64,000 nucleotides of DNA, taken from assembly GCA_963678705.1 (NCBI GenBank), contig CAVMBN010000119.1:310001-374000 (forward strand), written 5' to 3'. The notes under the pieces were generated by a model. The model was not told the DNA's origin, made no database searches, and saw only the letters and a list, made by a program, of their open reading frames with translations. This stretch comes from Panorpa germanica. Lineage: Eukaryota; Arthropoda; Insecta; Mecoptera; Panorpidae. Shown one piece after another: positions 43,077-53,624 of the stretch (position 1 is the stretch's first letter; every line of letters begins with the position of its first letter). The position numbers and the translations under genes were made by a program.

Positions 43077-43914
43077 CGTTTTGTTTCTATAAACTCGCAC
43101 CAGGCAGATTCTATATCACAAAGTATCATATTAGACTTTCTTTTAAACAATCAACTATGGTCAGGTCCATCCTGGTTAAAGCAACCGTTTAATCACTGTC
43201 CTATACATAATTTCAATTTACCAGAAATTCCTAAGGAAAAAGTTATTATAACCAATAAATGCAATGCAATTTACCGCATAATAAAAGTCAAACTCAACTA
43301 TCCATTTAGAACTACTGGAGTTGACTGCGCAGGGCCCATACTAATAAAAAGTAAATACACCTTTTTAATTGTCTTTGCTACAAAAAAAACTTAGTTACAG
43401 AGTTCAATGTTCAATCAATACATTTCAGCGGAACTAATAATATTTTCTATAAATTAACTCAGAATAAAGCAATATTGAACTCCCAAGCAATGTACCCCAT
43501 GTCACCCAATCTAGATGACCTTATTCCCTTTACTCCCAGACACTTAATCATAGGTCGACAAATCAGCAGTGTTATGCCTGCTCCAGAAGCACCAGTGAAA
43601 CTCAACAACATGAGAAGATTCCAGCAGGTACAACGATGGTCTACAGACTACATCCACTTCTGTCAACAGCGCGAAACATGGAAAACTTCAAGCACCCTGG
43701 ATCTAGAAATCGGATCTCTTGTAATAGTACATTAAGACGACATGCCTCCTACTCAATGGATAATAGGACGCATAACACACTTCAGGCAACGACAACACTC
43801 CGAGAGTCGCCACCTTGAAAACTCAACCAGGAGAGATCAAACGTGCTGTCAGACGTTTATCCCATTTACCAGTGAACTCGTTTTGATAAACCCAATTTAT
43901 CAAGGGGGGGAGTA
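43077..43914 (+). pseudogene. BEL integrase relic and C-terminal domain
   Basis: SILDFLLNNQLWSGPSWLKQ and FRTTGVDCAGPILIKSKYTF mark the RNase H end and the first integrase Asp. NLDDLIPFTPRHLIIGRQIS, VKLNNMRRFQQVQRWSTDY and MPPTQWIIGRITHF are the C-terminal DUF5641 domain. Most of the integrase core between them is missing. Stops at about 43393 and 43734. Confidence 0.8.
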
Positions 43915-44450
43915 TGGACAAAAACATGCATCAAAATAAAACTATAATATAATTTAATTTTACATGTTTTTAAGGCAAAAGTGTAAATGTACTTTACTGA
44001 GTGCCGCCTGAACATTTTGATGTGTGATGTGTAAAACCAGACTTACTTGTCTTGTAGTTACCAATAATTTTATTACCTATTTCCGTTCAATATGTCCGCA
44101 AATTGTATTATGGGTTCATCCCCACTCTTTTTTTATTTTTAGGTGTTAAAGGTATTGTACTCAAATCATCCCTTTTTGAACCAGCTCTTGACGAGACAAC
44201 AAGTATTAAAATAACATTACAATTTAATATTAAAATATATACATTAAGACATTCACATACATTTATATACATTCATTATTATTAATTATTAGGATAAGTG
44301 TTTAATTGTGTAATTCTGTTGGGATTTACGACCCCAATGTGTAATTTTCTATGAAATAAACATACGTTTAAATTCATATTGAGTTCACGAACTTCGAAGA
44401 CTTGCTGACTATTTACGGTGAAATGCCCGGGCACTACATTCGCCCAAACA
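43915..44450 (+). repeat. 3' LTR of BEL element
   Basis: Partner of 39782-40316; the AATAT duplication follows. Confidence 0.93.
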
Positions 44451-44594
44451 AATATCGTGAGTTAAATACTTATCTTTATCATTAGTCGTATTGCTTATTA
44501 TTTTACGTTTACTATTCTTTTTTTTAAATGTAGAAGGAGGAGTCTTACTTTTATCCACAGTATTTTTTGCACGCTTCTTTGATTTAAACATGGT
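44451..44594 (-). pseudogene. Conserved Polinton ORF of unknown function, 5' part
   Basis: Starts MFKSKKRAKNTVDKSK at 44594 and is Lys-rich, with a possible nuclear-targeting stretch (KKKNSKRK). It reaches the BEL 3' LTR at 44450 after KYLTHD. Across the element and one copy of the AATAT duplication it joins the frame at 39781, so the insertion is the main lesion. The farther 3' end is uncertain. Confidence 0.75.
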
Positions 44595-44609
44595 TACATG
44601 CAAACTTTA

Positions 44610-44730
44610 TGCAACTTAAACGTACATCTACGTAACGTACATTTAACGTAATATAAACGTAACTTGAACGTTAATTTAAAATTAACGTAATTTGAACGTA
44701 ACCTGAACGTTTATTAAGATTACGTTGATA
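44610..44730. repeat. Cluster of AACGTA/TACGTT words upstream of the unknown Polinton ORF
   Basis: ACGT occurs about ten times in 120 bases, mostly as TAACGTAA or GAACGTTA with 8-20-base spacing. It lies between the ATPase end (44750) and the start of the next - strand gene (44594), the right place for a promoter. No function shown. Confidence 0.55.
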
Positions 44731-44749
44731 TAAATAAGTGGGTGCGTAT

Positions 44750-45470
44750 GTTATTAATGAGATGGTTATATCTAAAAACACAAATCCTTTTCTGTATCGC
44801 CCTTTATTTAAGTCACTATTTTTATCTATTACCATAAAGGAATATTTATTTGAATCCCAACATAAATTACAAACTTGTTTAAACTCTAGAAAACTCGGAA
44901 AGTCAAAGTTAACATGATCTTCATATATATGTTTTTAATTTAAGTCATCTTGCTTAAATAATATAATAAAATTAGTATTGTCTCGTAATAATTGCTTTGG
45001 AATTTTTCTGTAAGTCTGACTCAAATATAAAGAGTCTATCAAATTATGACGGCCAATGCTAAAAAAAGTTCGAAAATTATTTTGTTTATCGCAAGCAACA
45101 TCATTAAATATGTATATAGGATTTAGACTAGCATCTTCAGGCCTAATAACCTCTTCATTGTCAGTGTATGTATAGTATCATATACCATTAATATTCTTTA
45201 TAATTTGTTGTAATAATTTTTATTTTGGTTGATATTAAGATTTTGAATAAATACATATATATTTTTAAATCGCAACCCATTTGGATGTTCAATTAGATTA
45301 AACGTAACATTAGTTTTTTCACAGTTTAAAGGTCCACAAATAATGCATCTAATGTCATTTGGTAATAGTGATCCAAGTTTTGAATTATTAGTGTAATATT
45401 TTTTTTGATTATCAATATTTTTACAGAAAGAGTTTGTTTTTGCTTTATTTCATTGTTTAACCAGGCATGT
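44750..45470 (-). pseudogene. Polinton packaging ATPase (FtsK/HerA type)
   Basis: Packages DNA into virions in relatives. On -, SLLPNDIRCIICGPLNCEKT (about 45309-45370) is the Walker A region, where GPxNCGKT is usual; the Gly is Glu here. EHPNGLRFKNIYVF follows. PIYIFNDVACDKQ is Walker B, with the first acid changed to Asn. FSIGRHNLIDSLYLSQTYRK, IPKQLLRDNTNFIILFKQDD and FDFPSFLEFKQVCNLCWDS end with NKGRYRKGF. Frames change several times. Both nucleotide-binding motifs are damaged, so it is inactive. Confidence 0.87.
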
Positions 45471-45542
45471 GTTATAGACTAATAAAATACGTTTTAAATA
45501 TTTAATCTTTATATACGAAAATATTATAAAGTATAAAATTAG

Positions 45543-45990
45543 ATGATAGCACATACTTTGGTCAGTATGATAAAAGTAAAGAAAGGTGATGGACATATTG
45601 ATAAATTAATCAATAAATTACCTATAGAGTTGCATTTGCCTGAGTACAATTATTGCGGTCCTGGAACACATTGGAGATCAAGGAGTTAATGCATTGGATT
45701 AAGCTTGCAAAGAACATCACATTGCATATCATCGCTATAAAGATTTTAGTAAAAGACACGCAGCTAATAAAATACTGATTGGGAAAGCTTAGAAATAATA
45801 TTTTTCAAAAGATTTAAAACTAAGTGAACGTTTAGCATCATTATTTGTTGCTAATATCATGAATATAAAAACGAAACTTGGTACGAGGTTAAAACGAATT
45901 AAAAAAATTAAAATAGGAAAGTAAAGGGTAGAGGATATGCAAAGCATATTATAACACCATTTCAAAAAGCCATCCTAAATGCTCGTAGTG
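45543..45990 (+). pseudogene. Phospholipase A2-like Polinton capsid-associated protein
   Basis: Relatives of this domain in parvovirus and adintovirus proteins help virions leave endosomes. ELHLPEYNYCGPGTHW carries the YCGPGT calcium loop. After a frameshift near 45675, ACKEHHIAYHRYKDFSKRHA is the active-site helix. The family has His-Asp there; here it is His-His, so the catalytic Asp is lost. A basic tail (RLKRIKKIKIGK) follows. Stops near 45704 and 45790. It is divergent from the ATPase gene, with a roughly 70-base shared upstream region. Confidence 0.82.
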
Positions 45991-46029
45991 CACTAAAAAT
46001 AATTTAATTAACCTTTATAATTTAAAGTT

Positions 46030-46250
46030 AACAAACTACGAGTAATTCCTATACCAAAAATAGGTGGTTATCTACCTTTTCTAATTCCATTATTTGCGGG
46101 ATTATTAGCCATTGGTGGATTGGCCGGTAGTGTTGCAGGTGTTTCAAAAGCAATAAATGAGGCAAAGGATGCAAAGAAAATGTTAAAAGAAACTTAAAAA
46201 CATAACCAAACTATGGAGGCAATTGCTTTTGAAAAATCTAACTAAGGAAT
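46030..46250 (+). pseudogene. Short hydrophobic Polinton protein (minor capsid-like)
   Basis: RVIPIPKIGGYLPFLIPLFA then GLLAIGGLAGSVAGVSKAIN and EAKDAKKMLKET. A Gly/Ala-rich amphipathic segment followed by a helical Lys-rich end matches the short protein normally found between PLA2-like and protease genes in insect Polintons. The start codon is not clear. Confidence 0.65.
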
Positions 46251-46254
46251 TTAT

Positions 46255-46690
46255 TTTAAACCTTATAAAGAGGGGTTAGGATTATATATTAATCCATATT
46301 CAAAAAACTTTCGATAAAGCTACCTAAACGAGCCCTTACTGATGTTGATTTAAGAAAATATGCCAAGAAATTTAATATCTCTCAATTTAGAGGGGTTTTC
46401 ATGAGAAATGATTTTCCGAAAAAAATGTATATTTATGAAAGTAGTATAATAAGTTTAGATTATAAAACATCAGCAGGAACACATTGGGTAGCTTATATAA
46501 AAAAAAATAAAAATATTGTATATTTTGATAGTTTTGGTAACCTTTAACCACTAATAGAAGCAATTCAATACTTTAACAATGATACTATTCAATATAACTA
46601 TAATAGACTTCAAAAATTTAATACTGTAAATTGTGGGCATTTACGCTTAGACTCTTTAATTTCAAATTCTTATATTTATAATAAATAATA
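46255..46690 (+). pseudogene. Adenain-like cysteine protease of the Polinton
   Basis: Virion maturation protease. YFKPYKEGLGLYINPYSKN, RALTDVDLRKYAKKFNISQF, RGVFMRNDFPKKMYI, then SAGTHWVAYIKKNKN with the catalytic His, IVYFDSFGNL with the acidic residue, and RLQKFNTVNCGHLRLDS with the Gln and catalytic Cys. The spacing fits peptidase C5. The catalytic residues are all visible; stops near 46315 and 46546 break the frame. Confidence 0.87.
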
Positions 46691-46744
46691 TATTGCTATA
46701 AATACATTAGTTTTATTTTTAATTTGTTATTACTATTATTATAT

Positions 46745-47592
46745 ATTTATTGTTATTTGTGTGTGCCTTTCGGCTTTAAAATCTACCGTATTCTATTTCT
46801 TATTACATTTCATTCCTATCTTAACAATTCAGTATTAAAACTAAACTTACTAATTTTATTTATAACTAATTATTTTCCTAAAACTAAACTTAATTTATTT
46901 ATTAAAACTAAAAAATTATTTTAGACTTTTAGTACTTCAAAAAAGTGCTTTCTGCTTCTTTTTCTCTTGACCCTCTCTCTTCATGTTCCCATGCAAACTG
47001 GATAACGAGCTGGATCAGATAAATGGATTTTATATATGGACGACGGTCACTTCGCAGACAATTAACTTTACATTATTCTAGACCTTTTTATCTCCAAACG
47101 TACTTTCTGCTTCTTCTTCTCTTGACCCTCTTCCTTCATTTTCTTTAGTCTTCCTTATGTACTGGTCTAATTCCTATTCTATTTTTCTGGGCTGAAGTTT
47201 ACCTGTTTCCTCGCTACTTCTTTCTTTCTCTTGCTTCCCTCATTGCCTCTTTTAGTACTTCCTTTCTCTTCCTGTTCCTTGTACAACCCAGCTATCAGCT
47301 TATTTCTTCTCCTGTTTTTTCTTTCCTTCTTACTATTTCCGCCATCCACCTCTTTCCTTCACTGCCTCCTTTTAATAGCTGGCCAATATTCCTTTCGCAC
47401 GCTACTTTTTCCTTACACTAAAACTTAATGTGCTCCAGTGTTTCGTCCTCTGCTCCGCACACTCTACACTTTCTTTCCTCACTACTTTCCCAGTATCTGT
47501 ATCCTTTTTCTTCATTTCCCAATCTAAACCTTGCTGTTCTTTTTATGTGTTTTATGTCTTTTTCTATAAGGTACTGAGGCACATTAACCCTG
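46745..47592 (-). pseudogene. LINE 3' fragment, second copy
   Basis: The same family as 31922-33187: on -, IEKDIKHIKRTARFRLGNE and RKCRVCGAEDETLEHI, preceding a 3' end with AAAGCCGAAAGGCAC. It lies between the Polinton protease and the jelly-roll gene. It is 5'-truncated and lacks the RT core. Confidence 0.85.
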
Positions 47593-48507
47593 GTGTAACA
47601 TCTACTATGAAGGGCTATGTTTCACATAATAATAATGATGTTCATATTTAAAATTTTGGGTGGTGCGACAAGGATACCAATATAATAGATAAAAATGGAA
47701 ACTTCAGTGTATGTATTCCTCTTAAAACGATATTTGGTTTTTGTGAAGATTTCGAAAAAATTATTTTACCAGTAAAAAATGAATTATTATTAATTCGATC
47801 AAAAAACGATAATAACGCACTATGGATAGCAGCAGCTAAAGATGTGTTACCAAAAGCAGTCATTGAAAAAATTCAATGGCGTATGCCTCATATTAATGTA
47901 TAAGACAAAGAAAAATTGAAATTATTGCAAACAATAGAACGTGATAGATCATTATATATTGGTTTTCAAGCTTAGGAGTTATACGAATATCCTGCTTTAT
48001 TAGGTATAACTTATCAAGTTTGGTCAATAAAAACAACAACTTCACTTGAAAAGCCACGTTACGTTATATTAGGACTACAAAGGGAATCAAAAAATGATAT
48101 GACGAAGGACATAAGTAAATTTTATACATGTAATTTGAGAAACGTAAAATTATACTTAAATTCTGAAATGTATCCATATGATAATCTAAACTTAGATTAT
48201 AATAATAATAAATATTCGGTAGCCTATAAAACGTATGCAAATTTTCAAAAATCATACTATAATAAGAATGATTATTTGAATTTAATACCCTGTTTTGAAT
48301 TTAAAAGATTTTAAAGAAAAAGCGCCCTTAATAGTAATAGATTGTTCCAAACAAAACGAATTTTCAAAATCTGCCCCAGCGGATATTAGGCTTGAATTAA
48401 AAACATCAGAAATGATTGTTGGTTTGGTTTGCGCCTTTGCTCTAATTATTCATGTTAAAATTATTGAGTATAAACTATTAAGTGGAATTGTTAATAAAAT
48501 TACATAA
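47593..48507 (+). pseudogene. Double jelly-roll (major-capsid-like) Polinton protein
   Basis: GVTSTMKGYVSHNNNDVHI, NGNFSVCIPLKTIFGFCEDF, KIILPVKNELLLIRSKNDN, KIQWRMPHINV and ALLGITYQVWSIKTTTSLEK lead on to PRYVILGLQRESKNDMTKDI, NLRNVKLYLNSEMYPYDNLN and APLIVIDCSKQNEFSKSAPA, ADIRLELKTSE. This run of segments is the double-jelly-roll-like protein found in many insect Polinton loci. Stops at 47649, 47901 and 47973, plus a frameshift near 48300. The N-terminus is missing, apparently lost around the LINE insertion. Confidence 0.8.
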
Positions 48508-48639
48508 CCGTTATAAATACTGATTAGTATCAATAAAATCATTAAAGAGTAACCATCTCATAATCAAATAATATATTATAAATTTTTAAATGATCATGAA
48601 CAAGTTTCGAAAACGATTTTAAAAGTTGGAGCTATTTTA

Positions 48640-48944
48640 ATAAATATAAAGAAAATGAGTGTTTACTAGAAAATCTTACTGATGAACAATTACATTATCT
48701 ACCAACAGAGTTTTTCTTGCATTATATAATGTTTCCTACTGACATTGAACAAAACTGGAACCAGCTTTCATTGTATTTAAAAGAAAATCACAATATACAA
48801 GGACGTCGATTATGTTACAAACATTATTACAAAGGAAACATACAAAGAGATGGTCCTCCATGTCAAATAAGAAACTGTTATGATTGTAATTATAATCTAT
48901 ATTATGATTCTACTAGATGTAGTCATACCCTAATAAATAAATAA
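48640..48944 (+). pseudogene. Small Cys/Tyr-rich ORF after the jelly-roll gene
   Basis: NECLLENLTDEQLHYLPTEF then FPTDIEQNWNQLSLYLKENH, GRRLCYKHYYKGNIQRDGPP and CQIRNCYDCNYNLYYDSTRC. The Cys spacing in the last 35 residues could bind zinc. Unknown to me. The open frame starting at 48717 can be extended upstream to about 48640. Confidence 0.45.
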
Positions 48945-48959
48945 TAATTATATACATTT

Positions 48960-49165
48960 AAAATTAATATATATATTATAAATTAAGTAATTACAATAGT
49001 TTTGACATTTCTTCTAATATATACGACTTATCTATATATATATATATGTCCCAATGTATGTTTTAATATATATATACATCTTTGAAATTATTATCCTTCT
49101 TAATAAATTAAAAATAAAAATTGGGTTAAAATCTCTTTAGAAACACCAATATTTTTATTTTTAAA
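48960..49165. other. AT-rich spacer with TA tracts
   Basis: TATATA runs at about 48968-49045 and 49062-49080; no gene seen. Confidence 0.7.
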
Positions 49166-49169
49166 AAAC

Positions 49170-50905
49170 ATTACAATCAATTCAATACAGACAAGTCAAT
49201 TTGCATTTTAGAAAAATGTATACCATAAATATTAATATAATCATTTAAGGATAAGAAATGTATTAAATTAAAAATATTTAAAAATACTGATATATAAGTT
49301 TTACAGTTTGAAATAATTGCAATACTATTTGGATTAAATATATTTATTTTATAAATTGTTCCTATTAATATATTTGATGGTATTATCAATTGACCATTAA
49401 ACATATTAATCAATTGCTTTAAATGCTCTATGAGCTCAAAATAATCACATAAATTCAACTTTAGTCCAAAATTAAATTTATTATAATTATAAATTTCTGG
49501 TTAAAACTGATTAGTACAATTTAAACCTATTTTGATTAAATACATATCTTTTTTTAATAATATATATATAAGGTATTGAAAAATCCTTATTAAAAATCAA
49601 AGAATCAATATCTAATTTTAATACCTCTCTATCATCTTCCAAATTAAAAATCGTTTAAATTTCTTGATAAGTTATATACATATATATTCTTAAGCCTTAT
49701 TGAATAATTTAATTTTGAAAAAGTCTATGCACAAAGTTTTTATTTCTTGTTCCAACAGTTCCAAATTTATTTTTGATGATATATGACTTAAATTATTAAT
49801 TAAATCAATATTGTTATTTATATTATTTTTAATAAAACGCTCATAAAAATTAATATTGCGATTTTTATAATTTATACTTAAGTAACATATCTATTATAAA
49901 ATTAAAACTCATCAATTATTTTAAAGTCTAACATTAAATAACACTCTAACCCACAATATAATTACAAATCCTAACATAAATTAAATTCATTTGATATATG
50001 TATATAAACTACATCAATATTATTAATTAATACTGTTAGTACTAATTCCGAACATCCAATAAATGGTCGACAAATTATATTATTGTTCACTTACTTAAGT
50101 AAAATAAAAATATTATCTTCTTCATTCAACTCAAATAATAAACGCGGGTTAAAACTTTTTATATACATTATATTATATTTATTAAAACTAAAACGTAATT
50201 CTTTTTCAAACTTTAAAGCTAAAACTTATATGTAATATCAGATGCACGTAACATGTAACGCTTATTTAAAAATCAATTCCAATTTTCTTCTTCTTCGTCC
50301 TTTAATGAATTTTAAAATAATCAAATTTATTGAATTTCACTTTTACTTCTAAGTTATACTTTTCAATTCTTTTTAATTTTTATAATTTTGAATAAAAAGT
50401 ATGATTAAGCTCATCAAGCTAATATACGTTTTTAACCAAATTCAAATCTATAACTTTAATAATAAAATGTAATTATAAATAGCGTAATTTTTGTAATATA
50501 TTTGCACTATATACTTAATCAAAATATCTTGTAGCTAATGCTCTTAATATATCTTTAAAATTTTCATGTTGTGCGTCTGTTATTATATTAAATTTTAGTT
50601 CATATTTTTTTCTTAAATTTAACTATAATTTTGCTACTTTACTGATTGATACACCTAATATTTTAAATCTATAAAAATTATTAACAAGATAATATTTACT
50701 ACATTCAATTGCCTGCTGCTTTTTATGATAAAGGCATAACTTTAAATAAAATTGTATAAATAACTAAATTTTTAAGTTGGTAAAACATATAATAAAAAAA
50801 CTAATCTGTACTCCAGATTCTGCTATTTTCGGACAGATGTACTTATAAGTGTCATCTGAATCAGGTATACACAACACAAAAAGTTGTTGTTATCTAAAGA
50901 CATTT
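49170..50905 (-). pseudogene. Long decayed ORF of unknown function
   Basis: On -, coding-like text begins near 50900 with MSLDNNNFLCCVYLIQMTLI and shows many stops. Readable patches are SYAFIIKSSRQLNVVNIILL, SFNPRLLFELNEEDNIFIL, NNNIICRPFIGCSELVL and, from 49458, MNLCDYFELIEHLKQLINMF. FNGQLIIPSNILIGTIYKIN and IYGIHFSKMQIDLSV close it. It faces the jelly-roll gene from the right and shares its base composition. It may be another Polinton capsid or attachment gene, but I recognise no family. Confidence 0.4.
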
Positions 50906-51839
50906 TAGAACTTATGTTATTATTAATAATAAAAACAGTTACAACTAAATTAAGTTATTTTAACACATTCAAAAAAAATTACTGACAAAGTTATTGCAAT
51001 TTATAGTGCTGATTAAGCCTGCAATGGGTATCTGTAGACATTTAAAAACTGCTATAACTAAATTACATTTAGCTTAAATATATAAATTAATATAAAGAAG
51101 TACTCACCACAAGTAATAACCACTTTAAAACTGTATAATAAATTTATGAGATACTTATAATATCTTAATATACGTAAACTGATTGCTAAGACTCATTTGT
51201 GTCGATTTTTATATAATAAATTATAAAAATTAAACCAGTGCCGCTAATTTTTCTATCAACTGCAACCCACATTTATATAATATATATTTTTTTCTTTCTT
51301 AAATTTATTTTAGACAATTGTTGCTTGTTGGTTAAGCTTTTAGTCAAAAATTGATTATCTCTTACGGTTTAAGAGATAATTTTCTACTTTTTACTAACAT
51401 CAGCCATTTAAAAAAAAAATTATTTTAAACCGCCTTTACCATAAAAATTCAACTCACAACCTCATTTTAAAAAATTTGTTATATTTCAATATTCCGGATA
51501 TAACAGTATATAATTAATAAATAAACGCATAAACAAAATAATATTAAATACAGTTTGCTAATTTATTGTGCATCAGTTATTGCTTTTTTTCTATGACATT
51601 TAATGACATTCCTAATAAGGAGATGCAACTATTAGGAATTGATTAGATAGATTAGATTAGAATTACAATTCTTAATAAGGAGATGAAATTATTAATAATA
51701 ATTTCTTTGTTCATCTTTACCCTAATGACATTTAACGTTATGCATTTAAATGAGATCACTAATACACTGTAATATTTTAATCTATGTTTAACAATTATTA
51801 AAAATATATAACGCAATTTATACTATAACCTTTTATATT
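50906..51839. other. Spacer; two hairpin-like direct repeats
   Basis: No gene. At 51609-51641 ATTCCTAATA and TATTAGGAAT form a perfect 10-base stem around AAGGAGATG. A related copy lies at 51670-51705. The right end of the Polinton should be nearby but was not located. Confidence 0.5.
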
Positions 51840-52310
51840 ATACCCCACCATGTGTAATATAACGTCATTATAATTGCAACCAATAATAAGAAATATGCTA
51901 AGATCTTATACAGACTGCATCCACAGATACATCTAAGATACAAAAATATACGATTGGCTTCCGGAAATTTACGAAGAATGCAATAAATACGGCCATATCT
52001 TCTACACCAATACCAACACACACATAATAATTAATATCGCTATCTCACTCTCTGCCATTACTGCTTTCTCACTCATATCCTAGGGTATGGTAGGGACTGT
52101 ACCTACAGATAAATGCTGTAATGACGTCATCATCTTATAAACCAATAGCAATACAACCTATACATGGCATTAGGTCAGATGACGTAAATGCATCCCCACC
52201 CTTACCTCCTTTTACATTCTTCCAAGTCTAGCCACGCCCCTCTGCATACCATGACCTAAATGCATCTCCACCCAAATAATTTTTAAGTCAACTTCAAATT
52301 TAAGCTAAAA
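51840..52310 (-). repeat. Dispersed repeat, copy 2
   Basis: Inverted partner of 13455-13936 with the same order of shared words (see copy 1). The small - strand ORF at 51833-52021 matches one at 13743 in copy 1 only because the DNA repeats. Confidence 0.78.
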
Positions 52311-52640
52311 CTTGCTTTGTTACACTACTATTATCATATATCATTTGTAACGTTATGTTCCCATCGGCCGATTGTCTAGCAAAGGGTTTAAATGTTTCCT
52401 CTAGGTGCTGTGCAAATAACTCTGCCTTCTCACTATCACTCCTCGCTCACTCATTAAAGTTTCCCCTAGCAGGTGGTTGCGTTGAGACATTTTGTTGTTT
52501 TCCACAAAGAATAATATGTGTCTTTGCCTGCTGAAAGTTCCTGTGGATGTGCACTAATAGCAATTTTTTTTACTAATTTTATCTTTTTTATAGCTTATTA
52601 CTCAATTGGTTGAGAATCGCCTAGTCGTCTGGGGAGTGGC
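52310..52640 (-). pseudogene. Jockey-type LINE segment before the RT
   Basis: On -, VSTQPPARGNFNE, then ARSDSEKAELFAQHLEETFK and PFARQSADGNITLQMI. This is the linker between endonuclease and RT in Jockey elements (D.EKA.lFA.HL...F.P). The RT itself is replaced by the dispersed repeat at 52310. Confidence 0.65.
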
Positions 52641-52833
52641 TATTTTGCAATTTTTGCCGTTACTGCTGTTTTTGCTGTTGCAATTAAATATTTGTATATT
52701 AGTAGCATACAGCTCTTCTTCATTTTTTTGTTGTTCAATAGATATCAGGAGTACTTTGAGTTCTATAAGATTTTTCACGAGACTTTCTGAGTGGGCTTGT
52801 GTCCTATGTCTTAATTTCTATAAAAGTGTGCTA

Positions 52834-53415
52834 TCCACTATTTATTATGTTCGTATTGTTCCAATTTAACATGGAAAACCCATAAGAACTCAGAGATATT
52901 TATATATATAAAGCGATATATATATATATATCCGGTAACAAAATCGTAAATGGTATCTTCTAAACGGCGCCTACAAAGTTTTTTAAATTTTGATATTATG
53001 TAAAGGACGAATTTCTAAAACTTTCTACGTCTCTGAATTTTTACCTGAATTTCCGTGGAAAAACTTATTCTGGAAAAATTACCAAAATTTTAATTTAGTA
53101 GCAGCGTGATTTTTTGGGGGTAATGTCGCAACAGAGCTAGAACGTTGATATTTGGAACGTGGGCTCTATGTAGATTGTCATTAAAGACAAACTATAAAAA
53201 ACTGCACCTTTCCAGAGGCGGCGGTTGCTGGGGGCCAAAAACCAGAAATATAAAATATATAGAGATAAAGGCTATAGTTAAGAATAAATGTTCTTAGTTA
53301 CAAACAAAATAGATCCCCGTGCTAAAATTTGACAAACTTGTTCAGTGGCGGAGGTATGTGGGGGGTACTAATGCCAAAATATAAATACAAAGGTGAAATT
53401 TAGTATGCAGATATA
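52834..53415 (+). mobile_element. Non-autonomous Helitron, fourth copy, cut by the gap
   Basis: In + orientation: TCCACTATTTATTATGTTCG at 52834 after host A corresponds to the 5' end of array members 2 and 3. Similarity continues inverted through the 384-bp-type unit (AATGTCGCAACAGAGCTAGA; CCGCCT near 53218). It runs into the Ns, so its 3' end is unknown. Confidence 0.85.
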
Positions 53416-53615
53416 NNNNNNNNNNNNNNNNNNNNNNNNNNNNNNNNNNNNNNNNNNNNNNNNNNNNNNNNNNNNNNNNNNNNNNNNNNNNNNNNNNNNN
53501 NNNNNNNNNNNNNNNNNNNNNNNNNNNNNNNNNNNNNNNNNNNNNNNNNNNNNNNNNNNNNNNNNNNNNNNNNNNNNNNNNNNNNNNNNNNNNNNNNNNN
53601 NNNNNNNNNNNNNNN
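53416..53615. other. Assembly gap of 200 N
   Basis: Exactly 200 undetermined bases, probably a placeholder. It lies between a Helitron copy and the BEL LTR. The ORFs drawn across it are meaningless. Confidence 0.99.
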
Positions 53616-53624
53616 GGCAATATA

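Larger units (their letters stand above)
39782..44450 (+). mobile_element. BEL/Pao retrotransposon with both LTRs, decayed pol
   Basis: LTRs at 39782-40316 and 43915-44450 (TG...CA, about 535 bp, roughly 14 differences), flanked by AATAT at 39777-39781 and 44451-44455. The primer site TTTGGTCCTTCGAGC follows the 5' LTR, and a purine tract CAAGGGGGGGAGTA precedes the 3' LTR. Gag-like and pol fragments lie inside. At 4.7 kb it is shorter than a full BEL element (usually 6-9 kb). It is inserted in a Polinton ORF. Confidence 0.93.
23148..50905. mobile_element. Decayed Polinton/Maverick-like element, interrupted by several insertions
   Basis: Gene content is that of a Polinton/adintovirus-like element: protein-primed PolB (+), integrase with chromodomain (-), unknown conserved ORF (-), packaging ATPase (-), PLA2-like protein (+), hydrophobic minor protein (+), adenain-like protease (+) and double-jelly-roll protein (+). 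Later insertions are 25757-37212, 39782-44450 and 46745-47592. Removing them leaves roughly 10.8 kb, short of many Polintons but of the same order. All genes carry stops or frameshifts. I could not see terminal inverted repeats, so both outer limits are estimates. Confidence 0.85.

Noticed and set aside
46724-47651. Leu/Phe-rich + strand ORFs
   Set aside because: Antisense of the LINE fragment.
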